From Methylophilaceae bacterium LSUCC0401 (GTDB lineage Bacteria > Pseudomonadota > Gammaproteobacteria > Burkholderiales > Methylophilaceae): a stretch of DNA of 64,000 nucleotides. Below the pieces are notes generated by a model. The model ran no database searches and had not been told where the DNA came from. It saw nothing but the letters and a program-made list of their open reading frames with translations. The first letter of the stretch is position 1; every line of letters begins with the position of its first letter. Position numbers and translations under genes: made by a program. Of this stretch, positions 38,809-47,856 are shown piece by piece. The stretch is taken from NCBI GenBank assembly GCA_024919035.1, contig CP103442.1, positions 1,054,001 through 1,118,000 of the forward strand, in the 5' to 3' direction.

Positions 38809-39585
38809 ATGTTTAACTTCCCAGAAATTAATCCAATTGCACTAGACTTTGGAATTCTTCAAATTCATTGGTATGGATTAATGTATTTTTTTGGCTTTAT
38901 TCTATTTATCCAACTCGGTAAATATAAAATCAAAATTTCCTCCGATATAAATATTAATGAAAAAACCCTTGATGATCTTTTTTTCTATGGTGCTCTTGGC
39001 GTCATAATCGGTGGAAGAATTGGTTACACTTTATTTTATCAACCACAGTATTATTTTACAAATTTACTGGAAATTTTTGCCATTTGGAAAGGCGGCATGT
39101 CCTTTCATGGTGGATTAATTGGAGTTTTATTATCTGTTTTATTTGTAGCTAGAAAATATAAAATTAAATGGTTAGAAGTTACAGATTTTATTGCCCCACT
39201 TGTACCTTTAGGTCTTGGTTTGGGTCGTCTTGGAAATTTTATTAATCAAGAATTATGGGGCAGACCAACTGATCTTCCCTGGGGTATGATTTTCCCAAAA
39301 GTTGACAATATTAGTCGGCATCCTTCTCAGCTTTATCAATTTTTATTTGAAGGTATTATTTTATTTATAATATTATGGGTGTATTCAAGATATCCAAGAA
39401 AAATTGGTCAAACATCTGGACTATTTTTAATTGGTTACAGCTTATCAAGAATTTTTGTTGAGTTTTTTAGGGAACCAGATCAGCATATAGGATTATTTTT
39501 AGATTATATTTCAATGGGGCAAATTTTATCTTTACCTATGCTTTTTGCAGGTATTATTCTTATCAGTTTTAACAACAACGATTAA
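38809..39585 (+). CDS. lgt: prolipoprotein diacylglyceryl transferase
   Basis: This 258-aa inner-membrane enzyme attaches diacylglycerol to the lipobox cysteine of lipoproteins. It has about seven hydrophobic helices and the Lgt signature GRLGNFINQELWGRPTDLPWG (as GRLGNFINQELWG and GRPTDLPWG), with HGGLIG, HPSQLYQFLFEGI and EFFREPDQHIG. The ATG at 38809 is chosen over the TTG just before it. Its 3' end overlaps the tiny ybdD gene by 17 bases. Confidence 0.96.
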   Translation: MFNFPEINPIALDFGILQIHWYGLMYFFGFILFIQLGKYKIKISSDININEKTLDDLFFYGALGVIIGGRIGYTLFYQPQYYFTNLLEIFAIWKGGMSFHGGLIGVLLSVLFVARKYKIKWLEVTDFIAPLVPLGLGLGRLGNFINQELWGRPTDLPWGMIFPKVDNISRHPSQLYQFLFEGIILFIILWVYSRYPRKIGQTSGLFLIGYSLSRIFVEFFREPDQHIGLFLDYISMGQILSLPMLFAGIILISFNNND

Positions 39586-39736
39586 TCTTGTTCCACTTTT
39601 TGTTAAGTTGTTTTAAATAAAATTCTTGTTGAGTCATGTGATTACATTTTTTATTATTCATAACATATCTCTGGTAATGATTTTCACCCGACAATTCTTT
39701 CAAAAAAAACCAAATTTTTTTAAATATTTTTTTCAT
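39569..39736 (-). CDS. ybdD: YbdD/YjiX-family small protein (DUF466)
   Basis: A 55-aa frame follows cstA. Its ATG lies inside the cstA end (17-base overlap) and its stop inside the lgt end (17-base overlap). The product starts MKKIFKKIWFFLKELSGENH and has Y21/Y24 spaced as Y-x-x-Y, a QEFYLKQ segment matching the EEFFRER region of E. coli YbdD, and the characteristic terminal RCC. E. coli YbdD (65 aa) works with CstA in pyruvate uptake, so the pair is functionally coherent. Annotation pipelines could easily miss it. Confidence 0.85.
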   Translation of the reverse strand: MKKIFKKIWFFLKELSGENHYQRYVMNNKKCNHMTQQEFYLKQLNKKWNKINRCC

Positions 39737-41717
39737 ACACTTTTACCTGAAATAACAATTTAACAACGTCTATAACTACAATCCATAAAATTATCACCAA
39801 TATTGAGATAATGACAATATTTAAATGAAGGTTGAAGGCAATTTTTTGCATCACATCAATATCAATGAGTGAGGTTGGGTTACTAATCTGATCTTGAATA
39901 TTTCTAGCGGCTGCAAGAAAACCTACCCTGCTGTCCTCGCTAAATATTTTTTCATACGCAGCCACAGTAGTAATAATCAAAAGCCAACATAAAGGAATAG
40001 CTGAAACCATCGCATAAAGTTTATTTCGATATTTTATTAGCATAGCTGTTACTACACATAAAGCTATTGCTGCTAGCATTTGATTAGCAATGCCAAATAA
40101 GGGCCATAAAATATTCACACCCCCATTGGGGTCTATAACGCCAATGTATAAAAAGTATCCCCAACAAAAAACAACGGCTGAGCTTGTAATAATATTTGAA
40201 ACTAATGATGAATGATTACCTAAGGGTTTGTAATAATTTCCTAAGATATCTTGTAACATAAATCGACCAACACGAGTGCCGGCATCCAATGTGGTTAATA
40301 TAAATACAGCTTCAAACATAATGGCAAAGTGGTACCACATTGCTAATAAATTTTGCCCAAAAGCTTTAGCAAAAATTGTTGCCATTCCTACGGCAAGGGA
40401 TGGTGCTCCACCTGTTCTTGCAAAGAGAGAATTTTCACCAACATCTTGGGCTAATTGGTTCATCTGTTCCAATGTGACTGTAAATCCCCAATTATTAATT
40501 GTTTGTATGGTTTCAGCGGCAGAAAAACCTACCATTCCTGGTGGGCTATTAATTGCGAAATATATTCCTGGATCCAAAATACATGCTGCAACTATCGCCA
40601 TAATTGCTACAAAACTTTCAAGCAACATACCACCGTAACCAATCATTGGAATATATTTTTCATTTGTTATTAATTTAGGTGTTGTTCCCGATGAAATTAA
40701 AGCATGAAAACCAGAGATTGCCCCACAGGCAATGGTTATAAAAACGAACGGGAAAAGTGATCCACCAAAAATTGGTCCTGTACCGTCTATAAATTGAGTT
40801 ACAGCAGGCATATGTATTTCTGGACGAATAATAATTATTGATATTGCTAAAAAGATCACTGTGCCCAACTTAACAAAAGTTGAAAGATAATCACGCGGCG
40901 CAAGTAACATCCAGACTGGCAAAACAGCTGCACAAAACCCATAAATAATCACTCCAAAGGCAAGGCTCAAACCGTCATGATCAAATAAAACTCGAAGCGA
41001 GGGGGACTTATCAATCTCTCCTCCATAATAAACAGCTAATAAAAGAAGCAGTACTCCAATTGCTGTTGCTTCCAAAACTTTCCCAGGTCTTATATTTCGC
41101 AAATAAAATCCAATTAATATGGCAATCGGAATTGTTGCTACTACCGTCGAAGTGGCCCAAGGGCTATGTTTCATAGCATTCACGACTACAAGACCAAGGA
41201 CGGCTATTAGGATAATCATAATAACAAAAGTCCCTATTTGAGATGCAATTCCTGCTAAAGTCCCTAATTCATCTCGAGCCAATTGTCCCAAACTTTTACC
41301 ATTTTTTCGAACAGAGAAGAAAAGTACAGACATATCTTGAACGGCACCTCCCAACACAGCGCCGACTAAAATCCATATTGTTCCAGGGAGATATCCAAAT
41401 TGAGCAGCAAGAGTTGGACCTACTAAAGGTCCTGGGCCAGCAATCGCAGCAAAATGATGCCCAAAGACTATCCATTTATCTGTGGGGATAAAATCTTTAC
41501 CATCATTGAATTTAATTGAAGGAGTATGTTGATTGGAATCTATAACTAATGCTTTTGTGGCAATCCAAGCCGCATAAAATCTATAAGCTATCAAATAGAT
41601 ACAGACCGAAGCCACAATAAACCAAATAGCATTTATAGTTTCGTTTCTTGAAAGCGCTATTATTGAAAAAGAAAAGGCACCAACAATACTTAGTATTATC
41701 CAAATAAATTTTTTCAT
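39720..41717 (-). CDS. cstA: CstA-family pyruvate/peptide transporter
   Basis: This 665-aa protein has about 16-18 hydrophobic helices. Diagnostic stretches are FGHHFAAIAGPGPLVGPTLAAQFGYLPG, VGAVLGGAVQDMSVLFFSVR and FHALISSGTTPKLITNE (first seen as HHFAAIAGPGPLVGPTLAAQ). CstA is a carbon-starvation-induced transporter, shown in E. coli to import pyruvate together with a YbdD partner, whose gene overlaps the end here. It follows the DUF429 gene by 2 bp. Confidence 0.95.
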   Translation of the reverse strand: MKKFIWIILSIVGAFSFSIIALSRNETINAIWFIVASVCIYLIAYRFYAAWIATKALVIDSNQHTPSIKFNDGKDFIPTDKWIVFGHHFAAIAGPGPLVGPTLAAQFGYLPGTIWILVGAVLGGAVQDMSVLFFSVRKNGKSLGQLARDELGTLAGIASQIGTFVIMIILIAVLGLVVVNAMKHSPWATSTVVATIPIAILIGFYLRNIRPGKVLEATAIGVLLLLLAVYYGGEIDKSPSLRVLFDHDGLSLAFGVIIYGFCAAVLPVWMLLAPRDYLSTFVKLGTVIFLAISIIIIRPEIHMPAVTQFIDGTGPIFGGSLFPFVFITIACGAISGFHALISSGTTPKLITNEKYIPMIGYGGMLLESFVAIMAIVAACILDPGIYFAINSPPGMVGFSAAETIQTINNWGFTVTLEQMNQLAQDVGENSLFARTGGAPSLAVGMATIFAKAFGQNLLAMWYHFAIMFEAVFILTTLDAGTRVGRFMLQDILGNYYKPLGNHSSLVSNIITSSAVVFCWGYFLYIGVIDPNGGVNILWPLFGIANQMLAAIALCVVTAMLIKYRNKLYAMVSAIPLCWLLIITTVAAYEKIFSEDSRVGFLAAARNIQDQISNPTSLIDIDVMQKIAFNLHLNIVIISILVIILWIVVIDVVKLLFQVKVYEKNI

Positions 41718-41719
41718 AT

Positions 41720-42400
41720 CTAAAAGCTTATGGAAACATTTTCAAAAACATCATCCATGATGCAATCCTCACATCGATTATATATCTTTAAAGCCACATA
41801 AAGCATTGCAAAAGAATCTAAAATATCATCATTCTTAATCATATTTTTATTAAATTTTGCTCTTAAATTTTCAAAATCGAAACTATCAAAAATACTTTGC
41901 AATAATTTAATGCGCTTAATCATTCCCTCATTTGTTTTCTTCTTTTCTAAAACTACATGATTTTCATTTAACTTCATAAAAGCTAACTCAGGATGTGACT
42001 CATAAATCCTAATAGCTGGATTGGAATTTTTAAAATTCTGAACTTCCCTTATTTTGTTAAACAAATTAAAGCTTTGTTTACTTAATTTTTTTCCAGTTAA
42101 CTCAAAATTAATTAATGATGCAGTTTGAAAATTATTTTCTTTTAAAGCATTTATAGAGGGTGCATTAAAAACCGTAGACGCTCGTTTACCTAATATGACT
42201 CTTGCTTTTTGGTCTACTGATCGAAACAAATTAATTAAATGTACAGGCATGTCGATTGCAATCAAGTAGGGTTGTTTGAACATATCATTTAATTGATCAA
42301 GCTGACTTATTAAATGAAATTCAATCAAATCACTTTTAATATTTTTTGACGCAATTGCCCAACCTGATGCACATCCATCTAAACCTATTATTGATTGCAT
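41720..42400 (-). CDS. DUF429 family protein
   Basis: This 226-aa protein begins SIIGLDGCASGWAIA and has YLIAIDMPVHL, KRASTVFNAPS and YESHPELAFMKLN, the acidic-residue pattern of DUF429, a predicted RNase H-like fold. Function is unknown. It is divergent from coaBC, with 17 bp between the starts, and two bases upstream of cstA. Confidence 0.8.
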   Translation of the reverse strand: MQSIIGLDGCASGWAIASKNIKSDLIEFHLISQLDQLNDMFKQPYLIAIDMPVHLINLFRSVDQKARVILGKRASTVFNAPSINALKENNFQTASLINFELTGKKLSKQSFNLFNKIREVQNFKNSNPAIRIYESHPELAFMKLNENHVVLEKKKTNEGMIKRIKLLQSIFDSFDFENLRAKFNKNMIKNDDILDSFAMLYVALKIYNRCEDCIMDDVFENVSISF

Positions 42401-42402
42401 TT

Positions 42403-42435
42403 TGGTATAATTAAGTTATGAAAAAAACTATTATA
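42403..42435. promoter_or_regulatory. divergent -10 boxes between DUF429 and coaBC
   Basis: On the plus strand TGGTATAAT (42403-42411) is an extended -10 promoter whose transcription start falls at about the coaBC ATG (42418). On the minus strand TATAAT (42435-42430), inside the first codons of coaBC, would start the DUF429 transcript about 23 nt before its ATG. Position and consensus only. Confidence 0.5.
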
Positions 42436-43608
42436 CTTGGAGTATGTGGGGGTGTTGCTGCTTATAAAGCAGTAGAGCTAGCTCGAATATTAATTAAAAA
42501 TAATTTTATTGTCCGTGTTGTAATGACAAAAGCTGCAATGAAATTTATCACTCCCCTTACTTTTCAAGCAGTTACCAACAATCCTGTATTAACAGACCAA
42601 GAGTTTTGGAATAATCAATCAGGCAATGGTATGGATCATATTAATCTTTCAAGAGATGCTGATCTCATTTTAATTGCTCCCGCATCGGCAAATTTTATAG
42701 CAAAACTAAATTCAGGAATCTGTGATGATTTATTAACTAATATTTGTGCTGCCAGAAGCTGTGACTTGATTGTGTGTCCAGCCATGAATAGCTTTATGTA
42801 TCACAATCCCCCAAATTTAAAAAATATTGATTCCCTCAAAAACAATGGCGTATTTTTTATCGGTCCCGAATTAGGAATCCAAGCATGCGGAGAAAATGGT
42901 ATGGGTCGACTCAGTGAACCAATCTCTATTTTCAATGAAATAGAAAAATATTTTTCACAACCTTTATTGAAAAATTTGAAAATATTGATATCTGCTGGTG
43001 CAACCATTGAGAAAATTGATGACGCTCGTGCGATTACTAATTTTAGTTCAGGAAAAATGGGGGTCTCTATTGCAAATGAAGCTTTTCAATTAGGCGCAGA
43101 TGTGACCTTAGTAAAGGGCATAACCCATCAGGGAATTAATCCTGGCATAAGAATTATAGAAGCCAGAAATCATGATGATATGGAAACCGTTATTTATCAG
43201 GAAGCAAAAAAAAATAATATCTTTATTAGTGTTGCTGCTATTTCCGATTACAAAGCAAAGCAAATTTTTCATGGCAAAATCAAAAAAGATAAAAAACTTT
43301 TAACCTTGGAATTAGAAAAAACAAATGATATCTTAAAAAATACGAAGAAAAAATTTCCTAACCTATTTTGTGTAGGTTTTGCAGCTGAAAGTAATGATTT
43401 AATTCATTACGCTAAACAAAAACTGATTGAAAAAAATTTAGATATGGTAATTGCCAATGAACTAAACAATACAATGGATCATGATGATGCAGAGGTGATT
43501 ATTCTTGATAAATCTCAAGAGAAAATTCTACCCAGAATGCCTAAAATTAAATTAGCAAATAACATATTATTAGAAATTCAAGAGAGTTATCAAAAAAATG
43601 AAAATTGA
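42418..43608 (+). CDS. coaBC: bifunctional phosphopantothenoylcysteine decarboxylase/ligase
   Basis: This 396-aa protein performs two steps of coenzyme A synthesis. The N-terminal flavin-dependent CoaC part has [16 protein letters not shown], the active-site His in [29 protein letters not shown] and the substrate flap around [10 protein letters not shown]. The C-terminal CoaB part has [20 protein letters not shown] and [15 protein letters not shown]. Length is normal. It overlaps dut by 11 bases, the common coaBC-dut pair. Confidence 0.96.
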   Translation: MKKTIILGVCGGVAAYKAVELARILIKNNFIVRVVMTKAAMKFITPLTFQAVTNNPVLTDQEFWNNQSGNGMDHINLSRDADLILIAPASANFIAKLNSGICDDLLTNICAARSCDLIVCPAMNSFMYHNPPNLKNIDSLKNNGVFFIGPELGIQACGENGMGRLSEPISIFNEIEKYFSQPLLKNLKILISAGATIEKIDDARAITNFSSGKMGVSIANEAFQLGADVTLVKGITHQGINPGIRIIEARNHDDMETVIYQEAKKNNIFISVAAISDYKAKQIFHGKIKKDKKLLTLELEKTNDILKNTKKKFPNLFCVGFAAESNDLIHYAKQKLIEKNLDMVIANELNNTMDHDDAEVIILDKSQEKILPRMPKIKLANNILLEIQESYQKNEN

Positions 43609-44050
43609 TATTGATGTAAAAATTTTAAATCCAAAAATTAAGCATCATCTGCCAAATTATGGATCAATTGGCTCTGCAGGATTAGACTTAAGAGCATGCA
43701 TTGAAGAAGAATTAATTATCCAACCAAATGAAACAATACTCATACCCACCGGGCTTGCCATCTATATTCAAAATCCAGATTATGCAGCCTGTATACTCCC
43801 TCGGTCGGGTTTGGGTCATAAACACGGTATTGTGTTAGGCAATTTAATTGGATTGATTGACTCTGACTATCAAGGTGAACTAATGGTGTCTTGTTGGAAT
43901 CGATCTGATAAAGCCTACCCTATCCAACCTTTTGATAGAATTGCTCAGATGATTATCATCCCCATTCTTCAAGCGACACTTAATGTTGTGGACGATTTTA
44001 ATGCTTCTGAAAGGGGTTCTGGTGGCTTTGGAAGTACTGGAAAAGCATAA
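43598..44050 (+). CDS. dut: dUTP diphosphatase
   Basis: This 150-aa trimeric dUTPase removes dUTP and supplies dUMP. All five motifs are present: [11 protein letters not shown], the [15 protein letters not shown] block, [30 protein letters not shown] and the C-terminal P-loop-like [12 protein letters not shown]. Length matches E. coli Dut (151). Its start lies within coaBC, so translation is coupled. Confidence 0.97.
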   Translation: MKIDIDVKILNPKIKHHLPNYGSIGSAGLDLRACIEEELIIQPNETILIPTGLAIYIQNPDYAACILPRSGLGHKHGIVLGNLIGLIDSDYQGELMVSCWNRSDKAYPIQPFDRIAQMIIIPILQATLNVVDDFNASERGSGGFGSTGKA

Positions 44051-44057
44051 AAAACAC

Positions 44058-44087
44058 TTGTAAAACACCCCTATTTTGTGGTTTAAT
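44058..44087 (+). promoter_or_regulatory. candidate promoter of rpmB-rpmG
   Basis: TTGTAA (44058-44063), 18-bp spacer, TTTAAT (44082-44087), 28 bp before the rpmB ATG. It is a modest consensus match in the only gap between dut and rpmB. Confidence 0.4.
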
Positions 44088-44115
44088 AGTCGTTTTTCAA
44101 ATTCAAGAGTTTATT

Positions 44116-44352
44116 ATGGCAAAAGAATGTCAAGTCACAGGTAAAAAGCCTGTTAGTGGAAATAATGTTTCACACGCAAACAATAAAACAAAACGTAGAT
44201 TCATGCCAAACTTACAGAATAAAAAGTTTTGGGTTGAAAGTGAAAATCGTTGGGTTTCCCTGAAAATATCAAATGCAGCTCTCAGAACCATTGACAAACT
44301 TGGTATTGACTCTGTAATAGCTAAAATGAAAGCAGAAGGTAAAAAGATATGA
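44116..44352 (+). CDS. rpmB: 50S ribosomal protein L28
   Basis: This 78-aa protein begins [29 protein letters not shown] and has [22 protein letters not shown], matching L28 in length and sequence. The stop overlaps the rpmG start in an ATGA. rpmB-rpmG is a near-universal pair in proteobacteria. Confidence 0.97.
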   Translation: MAKECQVTGKKPVSGNNVSHANNKTKRRFMPNLQNKKFWVESENRWVSLKISNAALRTIDKLGIDSVIAKMKAEGKKI

Positions 44353-44507
44353 GAGAGAAAATCAAGCTAGAATCTACTGCTGGTACTGGTCACTTCTACA
44401 CTACGACAAAAAATAAGAAAAATACGCCAGATAAGATGGAAATTAAAAAATTTGATCCAAAGGCTAGAAAGCACGTCATTTACAAAGAAACAAAATTAAG
44501 CAAATAG
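44349..44507 (+). CDS. rpmG: 50S ribosomal protein L33
   Basis: This 52-aa product begins [20 protein letters not shown] and continues with [20 protein letters not shown] and [12 protein letters not shown], a typical L33. The zinc-binding cysteines of the C+ form are absent, as in most proteobacteria. It overlaps rpmB by four bases. I found it by translating the region, since it is under 60 codons. Confidence 0.96.
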   Translation: MREKIKLESTAGTGHFYTTTKNKKNTPDKMEIKKFDPKARKHVIYKETKLSK

Positions 44508-44539
44508 TAGTAGCTTCTCTTAAAAACCTTAATATTTGA

Positions 44540-45790
44540 TCATTTATTAATTATTTCTACGGTTCTATATGGATATGGTATTTCAATACCTTTCGCTTGA
44601 AACTCTTTCCATATCTTTTTATTTATATCTGATTTAAGTGACAGCGATCCTTCTTCAGGGTCAAGGATGTAGAAAGATAAAAGTATATCAATGCCATTAT
44701 CTCCAAATCCTGTTAGATATACGTTTGGTTCTGGGTCTTTTAAAACTCTTTTTTCGGATTTTGCCGCTTTTAACATAATTTCGAAGGCTGTATCCACAGA
44801 TGACTTATAGCTAATTTGAACCTCGATTGACACTCTCGCCTTACGATCTGAAAATGAATGATTAACAATATTTTCTGAAATTAATGTTTCATTTGGAATG
44901 ATTACTTCAACTCCATCAAGTTTTCTTAGGACGGTATATCTTGATCGTATTAATGTAACAACCCCATAGTGCTCACCTACAATTAAAATATCTCCAATAT
45001 GAATTGATTTATCCATGAGAATAATAAATCCACATACATAATTACTAGCAATTTTTTGAAGCCCAAAAGCTAAACCAACGCCAAATGCACCTCCGAGAAC
45101 ACTTAAAAAAGTAAGGTTAATCCCTATAGATGAAAGAGAGATAACAACCGCAATAAAGTATAAAAATATTCTAAAAACTTTATTCATCATTACTTTAGCA
45201 TTTGCATCTAGATGGCTAGCTTTCATCAATTTATTTTCAATAAACTTACTAATTGTCATCGCAATTAAAATAGACAAAAATATTGCAATAATGGCTTGAA
45301 CCATCATTAATAAAGAAAGGTTTTGAGAGCCGATTTTAAATGTGACAGCATCTAATGAATTAATAAACTCGGGCAGTACGCCAGTTATTTGCAATGCTAA
45401 TACAACCCAAATCACAACTGAAACAGTATTTTCAAATGCTCTTAATATTGAATTTGGTTTTGACAAATATCTCATCAAATAAACAGAAAGTCTAATAACT
45501 ACAAGAGCTATTAATAGTTTTTGAACTAATACTAATAGTCCATGAGAAAAAAATATTGTTGAAATAGTCTGAGCAAATCCAATCATAACAATTGCACATA
45601 TAGGGAAAATAACTTTGATTAAGCCTTCAGTGATAACTTTATTTTTTGCTTTTGAATTTTTTGATATAAACCTTCTTAATATATCTGCAACAAAGAAATA
45701 AGATAGCGCAATTGAAGACACTGCTATTGCAAGCTCTATGAGTGTATTAAAATTTAAATAACTTGAGTAATCAAAGAGTTGGAAAGTCAT
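44540..45790 (-). CDS. MscS-family mechanosensitive ion channel
   Basis: This 416-aa membrane protein has several N-terminal helices, then the MscS pore helix and beta domain: GGAFGVGLAFGLQKIASNYVCGFIILMDKSIHIGDIL (as two stretches), followed by VTLIRSRYTVLRKLDGVEVIIPNETL. These are the hallmarks of small-conductance channels that release solutes on osmotic downshock. It starts 7 bp after mgtE and may be co-transcribed with it. Confidence 0.9.
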   Translation of the reverse strand: MTFQLFDYSSYLNFNTLIELAIAVSSIALSYFFVADILRRFISKNSKAKNKVITEGLIKVIFPICAIVMIGFAQTISTIFFSHGLLVLVQKLLIALVVIRLSVYLMRYLSKPNSILRAFENTVSVVIWVVLALQITGVLPEFINSLDAVTFKIGSQNLSLLMMVQAIIAIFLSILIAMTISKFIENKLMKASHLDANAKVMMNKVFRIFLYFIAVVISLSSIGINLTFLSVLGGAFGVGLAFGLQKIASNYVCGFIILMDKSIHIGDILIVGEHYGVVTLIRSRYTVLRKLDGVEVIIPNETLISENIVNHSFSDRKARVSIEVQISYKSSVDTAFEIMLKAAKSEKRVLKDPEPNVYLTGFGDNGIDILLSFYILDPEEGSLSLKSDINKKIWKEFQAKGIEIPYPYRTVEIINK

Positions 45791-45797
45791 AAGATAA

Positions 45798-47228
45798 TTA
45801 TATAAGAACTAAAGTTGCTAGTCCTAAAAAGATAAAAAAACCTCCGCTATCAGTCATAGCCGTAATTAAAACACTTGACCCAACTGCAGGATCACGACCA
45901 GATTTGCTTAGAATTAAAGGTATCATAACACCCATTATGGCTGCAAGAATTAGATTTAAGGTCATGGCTGTTGTCATAACAATTGCTAAACTTGAATTTT
46001 TGTACAAGAAAAAAGAAATAAACCCTAGGACCCCTCCCCATAAAAGTCCATTAAGAATTGCAACGCCTATTTCTTTAAATAATAGTTTTCTTAAATGATT
46101 GAGAGATACCTGGCCAAGTGCAATTGCTCTAACAATCATTGTTGTTGTTTGGTTACCTGAATTTCCACCAACACCAGCAACAATCGGCATTAATGCAGCC
46201 AAGGCTACTACCTTTTCGATTGAGCCTTCGAATACTCCAATTACCCGAGAAGCAATCAATGCAGTAACAAGATTTATTGCTAACCATGCCCATCTATTAC
46301 GAACCGATTTCCAAATAGATGAAAATATATCTTCATCTTCACGAAGGCCAACCATTGATAACTGATTGCTATCACTTTCTTCACGTATATAATCCATAAC
46401 AGCATCAACAGTTATTCGACCCACCAATCTATTATCTTCATTTACAACTGGAGCTGTAACAAGATCGTATCTTTCAAAAGCCTTTGCTGCTTCTGCAGCA
46501 TCATCGTTTGCTTTAAATAAAACAGCTTCATTCGACATAACTTCCTTCACCATTAATTCAGGCTCATTGACAACAATTTTCTTAAGAGGCAGAACGCCCA
46601 ATATTTTTTGTGATCTGCTAACAACAAATAATTTATCTGTTAATTCTGGAAGTTTTTTAATTTTTCTCAAGTATCTTAATGCGACTTCTATAGAAATATC
46701 ATCTCTGATAGTAACAATATCAAAATCCATTAATGCGCCCACCTGATCTTCAGGATAAGATAGAGCGGACTCTAATCTTTCCCTATTATTTGTATCTAAG
46801 CTATCAAGAAGGTCTTGCAGAACATTTTCAGGAAGATCAGCAGCAATATCAGCAATTTCATCTGTATCTAGTTGCTCTGCCGCAGCTAGCAGTTCTGTGC
46901 TGTCCATATCAGCAATTAAAGTTTGTCGAACGCTATCGGAGACCTCAATCAATATCTCACCGTCTCGATCTGCTCTAACTAGATCCCAAACAATCAATCG
47001 ATCATTCAAAGGAAGAGACTCTAAGATAAACGCTACGTCGGCTGGATGAAGAGAATTTAGTAGTTTTCCAAGAGAAGATAAATTTTGCTTCTGGACTAAA
47101 TTTTTTATTAATTTTTGCTTAGGCATTTCTTGTTTATCAACAAGATCCTCAACAATCTTATTTTTTCCTAGAAGCTCATTAACATCTTGAAGTAATTTGC
47201 TTAAATTTTCTTTATTTTTTTGATCCAT
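45798..47228 (-). CDS. mgtE: magnesium transporter MgtE
   Basis: This 476-aa protein has the MgtE layout: an N-terminal superhelical domain (about 40-150, LHPADVAFILESLP), two CBS domains (about 160-285) that sense cytosolic Mg2+, a connecting helix and five membrane helices with VGGNSGNQTTTMIVRAIALGQ near 375 and the acidic residue in TAMTDSGGFF. Length is slightly above the usual 450. It lies behind the rplQ terminator, with 95 bp for its own promoter. Confidence 0.95.
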   Translation of the reverse strand: MDQKNKENLSKLLQDVNELLGKNKIVEDLVDKQEMPKQKLIKNLVQKQNLSSLGKLLNSLHPADVAFILESLPLNDRLIVWDLVRADRDGEILIEVSDSVRQTLIADMDSTELLAAAEQLDTDEIADIAADLPENVLQDLLDSLDTNNRERLESALSYPEDQVGALMDFDIVTIRDDISIEVALRYLRKIKKLPELTDKLFVVSRSQKILGVLPLKKIVVNEPELMVKEVMSNEAVLFKANDDAAEAAKAFERYDLVTAPVVNEDNRLVGRITVDAVMDYIREESDSNQLSMVGLREDEDIFSSIWKSVRNRWAWLAINLVTALIASRVIGVFEGSIEKVVALAALMPIVAGVGGNSGNQTTTMIVRAIALGQVSLNHLRKLLFKEIGVAILNGLLWGGVLGFISFFLYKNSSLAIVMTTAMTLNLILAAIMGVMIPLILSKSGRDPAVGSSVLITAMTDSGGFFIFLGLATLVLI

Positions 47229-47278
47229 AATGTTCTTTATTATGATTTATTTAATCAAATATTCAAAACTTTAATCTA

Positions 47279-47304
47279 AAAAAAAAGCCGGTAAAACCGG
47301 CTTT
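47279..47304 (-). terminator. Rho-independent terminator after rplQ
   Basis: On the minus strand AAGCCGGT-TTT-ACCGGCTT is followed by a run of T; the stem GCCGGT/ACCGGC (47287-47302) is flanked by A and T runs on both sides. It lies about 22 bp after the rplQ stop and closes the ribosomal protein super-cluster before mgtE. Confidence 0.92.
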
Positions 47305-47323
47305 TTCAAATAACGCATAAATT

Positions 47324-47839
47324 TTATTTTTTCTCAGCTGCTGGTTTAGCTGCTTTTTTCTCAGCTGCTGGTTTAGCTGCTTTTTTCTCAGCTGCTGGTT
47401 TAGCTGCTTTTTTCTCAGCTGCTGGTTTAGCTGCTTTTTTCTCAGCTGCTGGTTCATCATTTTCAACTTTTTCTTTATGAAGAGGGCGATCTACCAACTC
47501 TACAAACGCCATAGGTGCATTATCACCTTTCCTAAAGCCACATTTAAGTATTCGAAGATACCCACCATTTCTAGTTTTATATCTGGGGCCCAACTCATTA
47601 AAAAGCTTTGCCACAACTTCATCATCTCTTAATTCAGCAAAAGCTTTTCTTTGATTATGCACTGATGAACTTTTAGCAAGAGTAATTAGTGGCTCAGCAT
47701 ACTTACGAAGTTCTTTTGCTTTTGGCAAAGTGGTACGAATAACCTCATTCTCTAATAATGAAGCTGTCATATTTTTGAACATTGCTTTTCTATGGCTGCT
47801 TGTTCTATTTAATTTTCTGTGGCTGTTACCATGTCTCAT
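47324..47839 (-). CDS. rplQ: 50S ribosomal protein L17 with repetitive C-terminal tail
   Basis: This 171-aa protein begins [20 protein letters not shown] and has the normal L17 core to about residue 127 ([12 protein letters not shown]). It then carries a tail of four PAAEKKAAK units plus PAAEKK, coded by a perfect 27-bp tandem repeat. E. coli L17 is 127 aa, so the tail is extra. It is the last gene of the alpha operon, 17 bp after rpoA. Confidence 0.96.
   Translation of the reverse strand: MRHGNSHRKLNRTSSHRKAMFKNMTASLLENEVIRTTLPKAKELRKYAEPLITLAKSSSVHNQRKAFAELRDDEVVAKLFNELGPRYKTRNGGYLRILKCGFRKGDNAPMAFVELVDRPLHKEKVENDEPAAEKKAAKPAAEKKAAKPAAEKKAAKPAAEKKAAKPAAEKK
47327..47452 (-). repeat. 27-bp perfect tandem repeat (4.67 copies) in rplQ
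   Basis: The 27-bp unit repeats without a single mismatch through 126 bases, ending at the rplQ stop. Because 27 is a multiple of three, copy-number change keeps the reading frame. The unit codes PAAEKKAAK. The other frame also stays open across it, a shadow of the repeat. Confidence 0.97.
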
Positions 47840-47856
47840 AATATTTCCAAAATTAA

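Noticed and set aside
38802-38816. ATG at 38802 as lgt start
   Set aside because: That frame stops after four codons; the ATG at 38809 is in the lgt frame.
47327-47452. Possible CRISPR array
   Set aside because: The 27-bp units are head-to-tail without spacers and code for protein; no cas genes are present.
47263-47466. 67-codon frame full of KKQLNQQLR-type repeats on the minus strand
   Set aside because: It is the +1 shadow of the 27-bp tandem repeat in rplQ; the repeat length is a multiple of three, so two frames stay open. The rplQ frame joins a normal L17 core.
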